From: Hungatella sp. UBA4396
GTDB lineage: Bacteria > Bacillota > Clostridia > Lachnospirales > Lachnospiraceae
Reading direction: 5' to 3'
Assembly (NCBI GenBank): GCA_002389905.1
Contig: DGRE01000024.1
Coordinates: forward strand, 87,820 to 151,819
DNA: 64,000 bases
Shown here: positions 19,418-27,761 of the stretch, piece by piece
How positions within the stretch are numbered: the first letter of the stretch is position 1
How the letters are laid out: every line of letters begins with the position of its first letter
Notes under the pieces: model-generated
Database searches by the model: none
Seen by the model: only the letters and a program-made list of their open reading frames with translations
Told to the model about the DNA's origin: nothing
Made by a program: the position numbers and the translations under genes

Positions 19418-19870
19418 ATGGAAGTAGAACGCAAGTACCTGATAACCCAGCTCCCGGCTGACTATACTTCCTACCCTTATCACTTCATTGAGCAGGGGTA
19501 TCTTTCCACAGAGCCAGTGGTCCGGGTTCGCAGGGAAGATGACACCTATTACCTGACCTACAAGTCAAAAGGACTTTTAGCCCGTGAGGAATACAATCTT
19601 CCTCTGACCGAAGAATCCTATCACCACCTGGTTAAAAAGGCGGATGGCCATATTCTGACGAAGAAACGTTATCTCATTCCGGTAAAAGGCTCAGATCATC
19701 TGACCATAGAGCTGGATGTCTTTGAAGGCATGTTCAAAGGCCTGATACTGGCTGAAGTGGAGTTTCCTTCTATAGAAGAAGCAGAACACTTTCTCCCCCC
19801 GGACTGGTTTGGAGAGGATGTGACATTTTCAGGCGAATATCAAAACAGCCGTTTAAGCCGTCAGCCTTAA
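19418..19870 (+). CDS. CYTH domain protein (class IV adenylate cyclase/triphosphatase-like)
   Basis: A 150-residue soluble protein with the CYTH signature ExExK at the very N-terminus (MEVERKYL). Alternating basic and acidic beta strands (VVRVRREDDTYYLTYKS, LTIELDVFEG) line the triphosphate tunnel. Family members hydrolyse inorganic or organic triphosphates with Mg2+; a few are adenylate cyclases. Triphosphatase is the safer guess. AGGAGGA precedes the ATG, and a TATACT element (19368-19373) lies upstream. It is a single-gene unit ending at a strong terminator. Confidence 0.88.
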   Translation: MEVERKYLITQLPADYTSYPYHFIEQGYLSTEPVVRVRREDDTYYLTYKSKGLLAREEYNLPLTEESYHHLVKKADGHILTKKRYLIPVKGSDHLTIELDVFEGMFKGLILAEVEFPSIEEAEHFLPPDWFGEDVTFSGEYQNSRLSRQP

Positions 19871-19901
19871 ACAGACTCACAACCGGCAGCATCCAAAGGA
19901 A

Positions 19902-19943
19902 CCGGAAAAGGTGCAGGACTGACTGATCCTGCACCTTTTCCGG
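19902..19943. terminator. Bidirectional intrinsic terminator
   Basis: A perfect 17-bp stem (19902-19918 with 19927-19943) closes an 8-nt loop and is followed by CTCTTTTATTT. It lies between the convergent CYTH and mglC genes. Confidence 0.85.
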
Positions 19944-19952
19944 CTCTTTTAT

Positions 19953-20972
19953 TTACTTCTTTGCAATGTATTTTCTGATATCAAGGGCAATAGCCACTAC
20001 GATAACGATTCCCTGGGCAATGTACTGGTAGTTGGTGTCAACGCCCAGATACTGCAGACAGGTCTTTAATATTTCAAATACGAGCACACCGATGAGAACG
20101 CCGGATACTCTTCCGATACCGCCGTTTACAGATACGCCGCCGATGGTACACGCTGCAATGGCCTCCAGCTCCCAGCCCATTCCCATGTTAACAGAGGAAC
20201 CGCCGGATTTGGCGCCTACTAAAAATCCGCCCAGGGCGTAGAGGGCTGCTGCAGTCACATAGATAATGATTTTGGTTTTCTTTGTATTTACGCCGGAAAC
20301 CTCTGCTGCCTGCTCGTTGCCGCCGATGGCATACATATATTTTCCATGAGGTGTTTTATTGTAAACAAACCAGATTACCATGCCTACAGCCAGAGCAATC
20401 AGAAAAAGGTAAGGAATTCCTTTAAAATAATTGGGTATCGCTAAAAATCTACCCTTAGCTACTTCCGAATAAGCACTGCGGTATCCTCCAATGGGAGTTG
20501 CATTGGTGTAGACCAGGCAGACACCGTAGACGATCAGCTGCATTCCTAAAGTTCCGATGAATGCGGGAACCTGAAGATAAGAAACCACCAGACCGTTGAT
20601 CATTCCGAAGATGGCACAGACAGCCACGCAAATCAAAAGTACTGCAAATACCCACCAAATTCCAAAGTGAGGAAGATTAGGAAAGAACTTTCCGCTGTAA
20701 TCAGGCTTCTGAAGCAGAGTTCCTGCAAGACAAGCCGCAAGTCCTACCATACGTCCGGCAGAAAGGTCCGTACCTCTGGTGATTAGACAACCGGAAACAC
20801 CGCATGCGATGATAAAACGGGGAGCCACATTCAATGCGATGTTGATGGCATTGTCCGATGTAGCAAAAGTCGGCTGTTTGATGGCTGTAACGATTGCCAG
20901 CAGGACGAGAACCACAATGATTCCATTATTAATAAGAAAATCCTTTATATTAATTTTTTTCGTTGCTGTCAT
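19953..20972 (-). CDS. mglC: Galactose/methyl-galactoside ABC permease MglC
   Basis: A 339-residue inner-membrane permease of the RbsC/MglC family with about 8-10 hydrophobic segments and the ATPase-contact region GGNEQAAEVSGVN (about 216). Long MglC-like insertions are seen (NLPHFGIWWVFAVLL). The ATG overlaps the mglA stop in ATGA form, preceded by AGGAGG. It is the last gene of mglB-mglA-mglC. Confidence 0.9.
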   Translation of the reverse strand: MTATKKINIKDFLINNGIIVVLVLLAIVTAIKQPTFATSDNAINIALNVAPRFIIACGVSGCLITRGTDLSAGRMVGLAACLAGTLLQKPDYSGKFFPNLPHFGIWWVFAVLLICVAVCAIFGMINGLVVSYLQVPAFIGTLGMQLIVYGVCLVYTNATPIGGYRSAYSEVAKGRFLAIPNYFKGIPYLFLIALAVGMVIWFVYNKTPHGKYMYAIGGNEQAAEVSGVNTKKTKIIIYVTAAALYALGGFLVGAKSGGSSVNMGMGWELEAIAACTIGGVSVNGGIGRVSGVLIGVLVFEILKTCLQYLGVDTNYQYIAQGIVIVVAIALDIRKYIAKK

Positions 20973-22525
20973 GATTGAACCTCCTGTGTGAAATTTTCTC
21001 TTGCATTATCGTTTAAATCGAATTTTGTGGCAAATGCCATAATTCTTTCCTGAGTTGCCTCTTCCTCTTCCACTTCTCCCGTAATCCGTCCGTTACACAT
21101 GACGATAATCCGGTTTGACATGCCAATCAGCTCCGGCATCTCGGAGGAAATCATAATTATCGACTTTCCCTGCTTCACAAGGTCAATCATGATCTGATAA
21201 ATCTCATATTTGGCGCCTACATCAATTCCTCTTGTGGGTTCATCCATAATCAGGACATCGGGATTATTAGCCAGCCATCTGGCAATGATCACCTTCTGCT
21301 GGTTTCCTCCTGATAAGGACTGGATGGTGGTCTTGTCACTGGGAGTCTTGATGCTCAGCTTTGCTATGCTCTCCTTTACCACTTCCCCTACCTTTTTGCC
21401 GTTAATGACACCGGCCTTGACATAATTCCGGTAGGATGCAATAGCTGTGTTATCGGCAATACTGAGACAGCCGATAATTCCGGTTCCCCGCCTGTCTTCT
21501 GTGATCATTCCAACGGAATCTTTGATGGCATCCTGAGGGCGCTTGACCACTGCCTTTTTTCCAAGAATCTCGATTTCTCCGCTTGCAACGCCTCGCATTC
21601 CGAAAATCGCTTCCATCAGTTCTGTTCTCTGGGCTCCTACCAGTCCGCCGAATCCCAGAATCTCTCCCCTTTTCAGCTCAAAAGAGCAGTCCTGGAAGGA
21701 TTTTTCATGGATGCTGGTTAAATGGCTCACCTTTAAAACAGTTTCATCGGTCCTGTAATCTCCCTTAGGCGGATAAACATTGCTCAGTTCCCGTCCCACC
21801 ATCTTCTTTACAATTTCCTCATCGGAAATATCCTTGATCTCCCAGGAACCTACATAAGTACCATCCCGCATGATCGTAATATCATCGGCAATCTGCCGGA
21901 TTTCAGCCATCTTATGGCTGATATATATCATAGAAACACCTCTGGATCTCAAATCCCTGATAATGGTAAACAGTGCTTCTACTTCATTATCAGTCAGGGA
22001 AGAAGTCGGCTCATCCAGAATAACCAGTCTGGCATTCTGACTCACCGCCTTTGCAATTTCCACCGACTGCATTTGTCCTATTGATAATGTTCCAAGCTTT
22101 GCCTTGGGATTGAAGCTCATCTTAACATCTTTCAGCCACTTTTCGGCTTCTGAATTCATGGTTTTGTGGTCCACGATTTTTAAAGGACCAATTTTTACCA
22201 TAGGATACCTTCCCAAATACATGTTTTCCGCAATGGACCGGGCCGGAACCGGCTGAAGCTCCTGATGCACCATGGCGAGCCCTTTGTGAAGGGCATCATC
22301 CGGATTTGCAATATTGACTTTTTGTCCGTCAATGAAAATTTCACCTTCATCCATTTTGTAAATGCCGAAGAGACATTTCATAAGGGTTGATTTACCCGCT
22401 CCGTTCTCTCCCATCAGAGCGTGAACGGTACCGGGACGCACTTTTAAATTGATTTTGTCAAGGGCCTTGACACCAGGGAAGGATTTGCTGACTCCCGTCA
22501 CTTCCAATCTGTATTGCTCTGCCAT
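20969..22525 (-). CDS. mglA: Galactose/methyl-galactoside ABC transporter ATP-binding protein MglA
   Basis: The ATG at 22525 (MAEQYRLEV) has AGGAG 7 bp upstream and gives 518 residues. Frames further upstream would read through the intergenic repeats. There are two tandem ABC domains: the N-terminal one has Walker A GENGAGKST and Walker B LVILDEPTSSL; the C-terminal one has a degenerate P-loop (GGLVGAQRTE) but an intact LSGGNQQK signature and LIMDEPTRGID, as usual for sugar ATPases of the RbsA/MglA/XylG group. It energises uptake through MglC. The gap to mglB contains a terminator hairpin and two repeat copies. Confidence 0.93.
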   Translation of the reverse strand: MAEQYRLEVTGVSKSFPGVKALDKINLKVRPGTVHALMGENGAGKSTLMKCLFGIYKMDEGEIFIDGQKVNIANPDDALHKGLAMVHQELQPVPARSIAENMYLGRYPMVKIGPLKIVDHKTMNSEAEKWLKDVKMSFNPKAKLGTLSIGQMQSVEIAKAVSQNARLVILDEPTSSLTDNEVEALFTIIRDLRSRGVSMIYISHKMAEIRQIADDITIMRDGTYVGSWEIKDISDEEIVKKMVGRELSNVYPPKGDYRTDETVLKVSHLTSIHEKSFQDCSFELKRGEILGFGGLVGAQRTELMEAIFGMRGVASGEIEILGKKAVVKRPQDAIKDSVGMITEDRRGTGIIGCLSIADNTAIASYRNYVKAGVINGKKVGEVVKESIAKLSIKTPSDKTTIQSLSGGNQQKVIIARWLANNPDVLIMDEPTRGIDVGAKYEIYQIMIDLVKQGKSIIMISSEMPELIGMSNRIIVMCNGRITGEVEEEEATQERIMAFATKFDLNDNARENFTQEVQS

Positions 22526-22540
22526 CCCGTTTCTCCTTTC

Positions 22541-22644
22541 ATTAATTACGCCCACGCTTTCTGGGCATAGTGGTATACCCGCAGGGTGATTCATTAATTA
22601 CGCCCACGCTTTCTGGGCATAATGGTATTCTCTCAGGGTTATTC
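22541..22644. repeat. Tandem two-hairpin intergenic repeats (2 copies, 52-bp period)
   Basis: Units 22541-22592 and 22593-22644 are near-identical and belong to the family at 11026 and 31601 (shared cores GGGCATA and ACCC-GCA-GGGTGATTC). They lie between mglB and mglA, just upstream of the mglA ribosome-binding site. Confidence 0.85.
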
Positions 22645-22667
22645 CTGACATAAAAATCTTTAAAAAT

Positions 22668-22692
22668 CGGGTGTGCCTTACAGACACACCCG
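22668..22692 (-). terminator. Intercistronic terminator/attenuator after mglB
   Basis: On the minus strand CGGGTGTG pairs with CACACCCG (22685-22692 with 22668-22675) and is followed by ATTTTTAAAGATTTTT. Partial termination here would let the binding protein be made in excess over MglA and MglC. Confidence 0.75.
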
Positions 22693-22712
22693 TTTCTAAC
22701 GGCTGCTGGAAA

Positions 22713-23825
22713 TTATTTTAATTTATCAAGAACTTCCTGAGCATTATCTTTTGTAACTTTTACATAGTCTACCATGTTTACGTTTTCAACATCTTCTCCA
22801 AGGACGAAAGCTGCTGCCATGTCTGCTGCAGACTGAGCCTGGGAAAGGTGATCGTTGAATACAGTACCTGTCATCTTGCCATCAAGAACGTTCTGAACAG
22901 CCTCTGTCAGAGCGTCTACACCTACTAAATAGATGTCTTCGTTTACTTTACGTCCTGCTGCTTCGATAGACTGAAGAGCACCAAGAGCCATAGCATCGTT
23001 GTTACAGAAAACAACTTCGATTTGATCGCCGTACTGTGTCAGAGCATCCTGAACGATCTGCTGAGCTTTCGCCTGATCCCAGTCGCCGCGCTGCTTTAAC
23101 AGTTCTTTTACTTCTACGCCTGCATCGGTAAGAGCCTTTATAGAAAACTCTGTTCTGTACTGAGCATCTACGTTCTCCGGGTCACCCTGTACCATAATAT
23201 AGGAAACAACGCCGTCGCCGTTGATGTCGCCCTTATTGGAGGTTTCCAGAATTTGTTCGCCCTGGTAGGTACCGGACTGTCTTGCGTCACATCCAACATA
23301 GGTAGCTTTGATGCTTTCGTCTTTCCATCTCTGCTCTTCTTCTACAGTTGGTTCACGGTTGATGTAAACAACAGGAATTCCTGCTTCTTTACACATTTCA
23401 GTAACTTCAGGAGCTGAGGAAGACTGAACAAGGTTTAAGATCAGTACGTCGTATTTCTGAGTGATGAAGTTCTGGATCTGGTTTGTCTGTTCTGCCTGAT
23501 CGTTCTTTCCATCCTGAACAACAACGTTTTCCTTCTTAAAGCCCAGCTCGTCCACTAAGTAACGCTGAAGCTCGGTGCGGTAAAGGGTCATAAAGTTATC
23601 GTCGAATTTGTAAATGGAGATACCTACTTTTTTGTCGGACATATCGCCGCCAACAGCCTCCTTCACTGCTTCTGCAGTTGATTCTGCTGTAGTATTGCTT
23701 TCTGCTGCTGTTGTAGCTTCTGTCGCTGCAGCAGTCGTCTCTTTGGCACCTGACCCACAAGCTGCCATAGAAAGTACCATCAGTGAAGCGATACCAATTG
23801 CTGCTGCTCTTTTGAGTAATCTCAT
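22713..23825 (-). CDS. mglB: Galactose/glucose-binding lipoprotein MglB
   Basis: The start is at 23825 (MRLLKRAAAIG), supported by GGGAGGA 7 bp upstream; longer frames cross the promoter. The 370-residue product has a signal peptide with lipobox MAAC, a Thr/Ala/Glu-rich linker, and the MglB fold (GISIYKFDDNFMTLYR, YINREPTVEEE, FCNNDAMALGAL, VGVDALTEAV). A Ca2+-loop-like segment, GDINGDGVVS, is present as in GGBP. It delivers galactose or glucose to MglA/MglC. A promoter and a dyad lie upstream. Confidence 0.93.
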   Translation of the reverse strand: MRLLKRAAAIGIASLMVLSMAACGSGAKETTAAATEATTAAESNTTAESTAEAVKEAVGGDMSDKKVGISIYKFDDNFMTLYRTELQRYLVDELGFKKENVVVQDGKNDQAEQTNQIQNFITQKYDVLILNLVQSSSAPEVTEMCKEAGIPVVYINREPTVEEEQRWKDESIKATYVGCDARQSGTYQGEQILETSNKGDINGDGVVSYIMVQGDPENVDAQYRTEFSIKALTDAGVEVKELLKQRGDWDQAKAQQIVQDALTQYGDQIEVVFCNNDAMALGALQSIEAAGRKVNEDIYLVGVDALTEAVQNVLDGKMTGTVFNDHLSQAQSAADMAAAFVLGEDVENVNMVDYVKVTKDNAQEVLDKLK

Positions 23826-23853
23826 AACTAAATCCTCCCATATGATATATTTT

Positions 23854-23911
23854 GATAGGCGTTTTGCCCTATCGATAAACATATTATACAGTTCATTTAT
23901 GCACTTTTCCA
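23854..23911 (-). promoter_or_regulatory. mglB promoter with downstream dyad (possible operator)
   Basis: On the minus strand TGGAAA (23906-23911), 17 bp and TATAAT (23883-23888) form a plausible promoter. Immediately downstream, 23854-23873 is an interrupted palindrome (GATAGGC...GCCCTATC). Its position between the -10 element and the start suits a repressor site or a leader hairpin. No regulator can be assigned. Confidence 0.5.
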
Positions 23912-24006
23912 TATAATTTTCTTGGGTCATATATCGAATTTTTTAGATTGCCTGATTCATTCGATTTTTTTCGCTAATTATATCTATTTTTCACAATATG
24001 GCTGAA

Positions 24007-25029
24007 TCACTGGGCTGTCAGAGTCTTCTGGCTGCATTCATAATATTTTTCCCTCTCCAGCTTTACGAATTCTCCTGCTTCCTGGCCCAGAGCCTCCGCC
24101 GCCGCGATTTGAAAGATCACATCCGCGTACTCCCTGCTGTCACACTGGACGGTTCCGAAGATTTTTCCGTTTTTAAGACCTTCCAATCCCTGGGGAGTTC
24201 CGTCAATTCCCACAATCTTGACCGGCCTGTCAAGGCCCTCCCTCTCCAGGGCATCTGCCGCTCCAAGTGCCATGTCGTCATTGTTGCAGATCACCACCTC
24301 AATTTCCTCCGGGTATTCTGCCAGCCACTGTTCCATCCAGGCGGAGGCCTGGCTTCTCTCCCAGTTGGCGATTCCTCCCGTGATCTTTTCAAGAGGAACC
24401 CCTCCATCCTTTAAGGTCTGGATAGACCATTCTGTCCGGATCAGGGAATCCTGATGGCTGTTTTCCCCTTCCAAAAGCACATAGCTGACTTTTCCGTCTC
24501 CGTTTAAGTCCAGGGAAGAAGGATCTTTCTGATAGGCTTCCACCAGAATATTCCCCTGGAGAACCGCAGATTCCTTGGCATCTTCTCCCACATAATAGAG
24601 CTTTTCCCAGCGCCGCATATCTTCTTCTACAGGCTCCCGGTTAAAAAACACCACCGGCTTTCCTGCATCCATGGCCTTGCTGATGATATTGGAAGCCATA
24701 GAACGGTCCACCATATTGACGCAGATGGCATCATAGCCCAGGGAAATAAACCGGTCCACCTGGCTGTTCTGGGTATTCTGGTTCCCCTTTGCATCCACAA
24801 TGTCCATGACCACCTTAATTCCCGTCTCTTTTTCATATTCCTTTGCCTGTTCCTCAATTTTTCCCCGGATGGTATTGATAAAAGAATCATCTCCCCGGTA
24901 TAAGGTCACTCCAATGCGTATGGATTTTTTCTCTTCTGCATTCCCTTCGCCTTTTCTCTGTCCGGCAATTCCCCAAAAAACAATTACAAGAAGAATCGCT
25001 GCCGCCAATACATAATATCTCTTTTTCAT
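24007..25029 (-). CDS. Membrane-anchored MglB-like sugar-binding protein (probable sensor partner)
   Basis: A 340-residue type I binding protein with MglB hallmarks (IGVTLYRGDDSFINTIR, VFFNREPVEED, ICNNDDMALGAA, GIDGTPQGLEG). Its N-terminal hydrophobic helix (YYVLAAAILLVIVFWGIAG) has no lipobox cysteine, so it is probably an uncleaved anchor. It lies 15 bp downstream of another anchored binding protein, the kinase and the response regulator, and upstream of mglBAC. That arrangement suggests it signals sugar occupancy to the kinase instead of supplying the transporter (inference). Confidence 0.82.
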   Translation of the reverse strand: MKKRYYVLAAAILLVIVFWGIAGQRKGEGNAEEKKSIRIGVTLYRGDDSFINTIRGKIEEQAKEYEKETGIKVVMDIVDAKGNQNTQNSQVDRFISLGYDAICVNMVDRSMASNIISKAMDAGKPVVFFNREPVEEDMRRWEKLYYVGEDAKESAVLQGNILVEAYQKDPSSLDLNGDGKVSYVLLEGENSHQDSLIRTEWSIQTLKDGGVPLEKITGGIANWERSQASAWMEQWLAEYPEEIEVVICNNDDMALGAADALEREGLDRPVKIVGIDGTPQGLEGLKNGKIFGTVQCDSREYADVIFQIAAAEALGQEAGEFVKLEREKYYECSQKTLTAQ

Positions 25030-25044
25030 CTTGCCACCCCCGTT

Positions 25045-25992
25045 TTAATCAATCGGATATAAGATTCTTTCAAATCTGCTTTCCCTTAAATGTTCCTTTG
25101 TAATGTAGTGGGACTCCAGAAGAATTTCCTCCTTTTCCACCCCTTTATAAACCGCCTTCACCGCCTTTTCAATGCTCATATACCCTGCATCAAACTGATC
25201 GCTGATCACCAGGCCCTTAATCCTGCCCCGGTCCAGCTCCGTCAATATTTTAGTGGTGCTTCCGATTCCGTAAAGTCTGATCCGGGAGCTGTCGTATTCC
25301 GGGTTTCCTGAGAGGATATCAGCTGTCTGGTCAAGACTTTTGACGTCAATCGCTGCAATGACTGCCTCCCCGGAGTTCTCCCGCAGCACTTCCTCTGCCG
25401 GTTTTTCATACAGGGTTTGGAAAAATCCCGCTTCTTCAAGAGCCTTTGAAAGGCTGCTGTAAATATCTTTGTTGTATCCATATTCAATATCTGAACAGAT
25501 GATCTTTACAGACTGGTCAGGAGAATTCTCTTTTATGATTGCCTGCCCCAGAAGCCTCCCTTCTTCCTCGTGGTCCGTGGTGATTGCTCCCTTGACCTGA
25601 TCATTGGGAAGGGGACTGCCCATGACAATGACAGGGCTGTTTAAAATCATCTCATCCAGTATTTTCCCGCATTCCACAGGATTGACCGGAAACAGAACCA
25701 CTGCCGAAGCGCCGTCGTCAATTTCTCTTTTCACCAGCTCCATTTGCCGGATGGGGTCTCCTTCTTCGTAAAGGGTGATAAAACTCACATCGGCATTGTA
25801 TTCCTCTGCCGCCTTATCCGCTCCCTTTCTGAAATTGGAGTAATAATCGTCAGATGTATCGCTGATAATGACGGAAACCGGGTAAATGACTATCTTTTTC
25901 TCCTTGATAATTAAATCCGTAGAGGACAGCAGGAACAGGATCACAAGCCCTCCTGCCAACAGGCCCCACAGTAATTTTTCCTGTCTGGTCAC
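25045..25992 (-). CDS. Membrane-anchored substrate-binding protein linked to sensor kinase
   Basis: A 315-residue type I periplasmic-binding-fold protein. An N-terminal hydrophobic helix (LLWGLLAGGLVILFLL) lacks a lipobox, so an uncleaved anchor is likely. The binding core shows VSVIISDTSDDYYSNFRKG, AVVLFPVNPVECG and TTDHEEEGRLLGQ. It is more diverged than its neighbour at 24007 and may bind a different sugar. The start overlaps the kinase stop by four bases (ATGA). The coupling supports a kinase-associated sensor role, as for YesN/YesM-linked binding proteins (inference). Confidence 0.78.
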   Translation of the reverse strand: MTRQEKLLWGLLAGGLVILFLLSSTDLIIKEKKIVIYPVSVIISDTSDDYYSNFRKGADKAAEEYNADVSFITLYEEGDPIRQMELVKREIDDGASAVVLFPVNPVECGKILDEMILNSPVIVMGSPLPNDQVKGAITTDHEEEGRLLGQAIIKENSPDQSVKIICSDIEYGYNKDIYSSLSKALEEAGFFQTLYEKPAEEVLRENSGEAVIAAIDVKSLDQTADILSGNPEYDSSRIRLYGIGSTTKILTELDRGRIKGLVISDQFDAGYMSIEKAVKAVYKGVEKEEILLESHYITKEHLRESRFERILYPID

Positions 25993-27761
25993 AGCCTCTC
26001 CCCCTTTCCTGTCATGGCATCATAAGGAACCGCAGGAAGGCAGATGGTGATGGAGGTTCCTTCATCAGGCTCCGAATCAATGGTCAGCCCGTATTTTTCT
26101 CCAAAATACAGTTTGATCCGCTCGTTGACATTCTTTACACCGATCCCGGAGCCTTTCTTGGAGGTTACATGAACCTGATCGGAAAACAGACTTTCCACCT
26201 GCTCCTCTGTCATTCCCAGACCATTATCCTTTACAGCCATGTAAAGATCATCCTCTGTCCTCCAGACATTGATGTCGATTTCTCCGTCCCCATCCATAAA
26301 TTCCATCCCATGATAAATGGCGTTTTCCACAAGGGGCTGGAGAACCAGCTTTAAGCTGGTTAAGTCCAGGCAGCCTTCTTCGGCCCGGATTTCGTAGGAA
26401 AATTTGTTTTTAAAGCGCATGTGCTGGATCATTAAATAATTGCGCACGTGCTCCAGCTCATCCCTCACCGTAATGACACTCTTTCCCTTGCTCAAGCTGA
26501 TACGGAAGAACCGGGCCAGGGCAGTTACCGCCTTTACCGCCTCCGCTTTCTGCTCATTTTCAATCATCCACACGATAATATCCAGAGTATTGTAAAGAAA
26601 GTGGGGGTTGATCTGGGACTGTAAGGTGTCGAATTCCTGCTTTCGCTTGGCCTCGTGCTCCTCCACAATATCATTCATGAGAACACGAATCTGTTTTGTC
26701 ATATTTTTAATTGAATTTCCAAGATGCTGGATTTCGTAAGATCCCCCGATGAAAATGGGAGTTTCCAAATCCCCTTCCTCCAGGATTCCCACTGATTTTT
26801 CCAGCTCCTTAATGGGATTTGTGATGCGGGAGGAAATATAGGAGTTAATCAGGGCCAGGATGAACAGAATGAGAGTGATGAGGAACACGATAAAAAGCCT
26901 GGTCTTGATGGAGTTTAAGGAAACTACGTTTTTAGGCGTCACTCCAACCACCTTCCAGCCGGTATAGCCTATGGATTTTACTGTGATAATCCTGTCCTCT
27001 CTCTGGAACTTCTCCTGATGGTTTCCATCCTTATATCCGGCTGCAACCATATTGTTTTCCTGAAGGCGGCCGGAATCAATGAGCTGGATTCTGGGATGGT
27101 AAAGAATTTCCCCGTCACTGCTGATTAAGTAAACGTAACCGCCTTTTCCGGTTGTAACCCCGTCAAACAACTGCTCTAAGCTGGAATAGCTTAAATCCAC
27201 CAAAAGAACACCCTGGGTGGTGGAGGTTCCCTCCGTCAGCTCCACGGCCCTTGATAAGGAAACCACCCAGCGGTACTGGTTTTCATTGCTGTCGAAGACA
27301 TACTGGACATGGGGATAGGAAAAATGCTGGTTTTCCGTCTTTTCCAATGCACTTAAAAACCAATCCTCCTTAGTCACATCCAGTCCGTTCTTCAACCTGG
27401 CTGCCGGAACTGCCTCCACCATGGTGCCTGATTGGGAAAACAGGGCAATGTTGTCCACATTATCCTTGTTGTTGTCGTACAAAAGGGTTATTTCGTTATT
27501 AATGGATTCTGAGGAAAGGTCCGCATTTTTCACAGCCCCGTAATACAGGGAATCCGACAGCTTCATAACCGTCCGGAGATAAGATTCCACGGACCTGGCC
27601 GCCTGATTGATCAGGCTCTGGTTTTCCTCCTGCACCATTTCCCCCACCTGGGTGGAAAGACGCTGATACAAGGAAAACGTGATCAAAAGGCTGGCTGCCA
27701 GTGCGGTCACAGTAAAATATATAAAAATCGTATAGCGAATGCTGGTATTCTTTTTTTCCAT
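25989..27761 (-). CDS. Sensor histidine kinase, YesM/LytS-like (His_kinase PF06580 class)
   Basis: A 590-residue membrane kinase. Membrane helix 1 (about 12-34), an extracellular dCache-type sensor, membrane helix 2 (about 283-308, IVFLITLILFILAL), a HAMP domain (about 308-360), the phosphoacceptor region QINPHFLYNTLD (about 385), and a HATPase_c domain with DNGLGMT and GSGIGVKNVNERI. It starts one base before the response regulator stop, in the same operon. With two anchored binding proteins downstream and mglBAC beyond, it probably controls sugar uptake genes. Confidence 0.92.
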   Translation of the reverse strand: MEKKNTSIRYTIFIYFTVTALAASLLITFSLYQRLSTQVGEMVQEENQSLINQAARSVESYLRTVMKLSDSLYYGAVKNADLSSESINNEITLLYDNNKDNVDNIALFSQSGTMVEAVPAARLKNGLDVTKEDWFLSALEKTENQHFSYPHVQYVFDSNENQYRWVVSLSRAVELTEGTSTTQGVLLVDLSYSSLEQLFDGVTTGKGGYVYLISSDGEILYHPRIQLIDSGRLQENNMVAAGYKDGNHQEKFQREDRIITVKSIGYTGWKVVGVTPKNVVSLNSIKTRLFIVFLITLILFILALINSYISSRITNPIKELEKSVGILEEGDLETPIFIGGSYEIQHLGNSIKNMTKQIRVLMNDIVEEHEAKRKQEFDTLQSQINPHFLYNTLDIIVWMIENEQKAEAVKAVTALARFFRISLSKGKSVITVRDELEHVRNYLMIQHMRFKNKFSYEIRAEEGCLDLTSLKLVLQPLVENAIYHGMEFMDGDGEIDINVWRTEDDLYMAVKDNGLGMTEEQVESLFSDQVHVTSKKGSGIGVKNVNERIKLYFGEKYGLTIDSEPDEGTSITICLPAVPYDAMTGKGERL

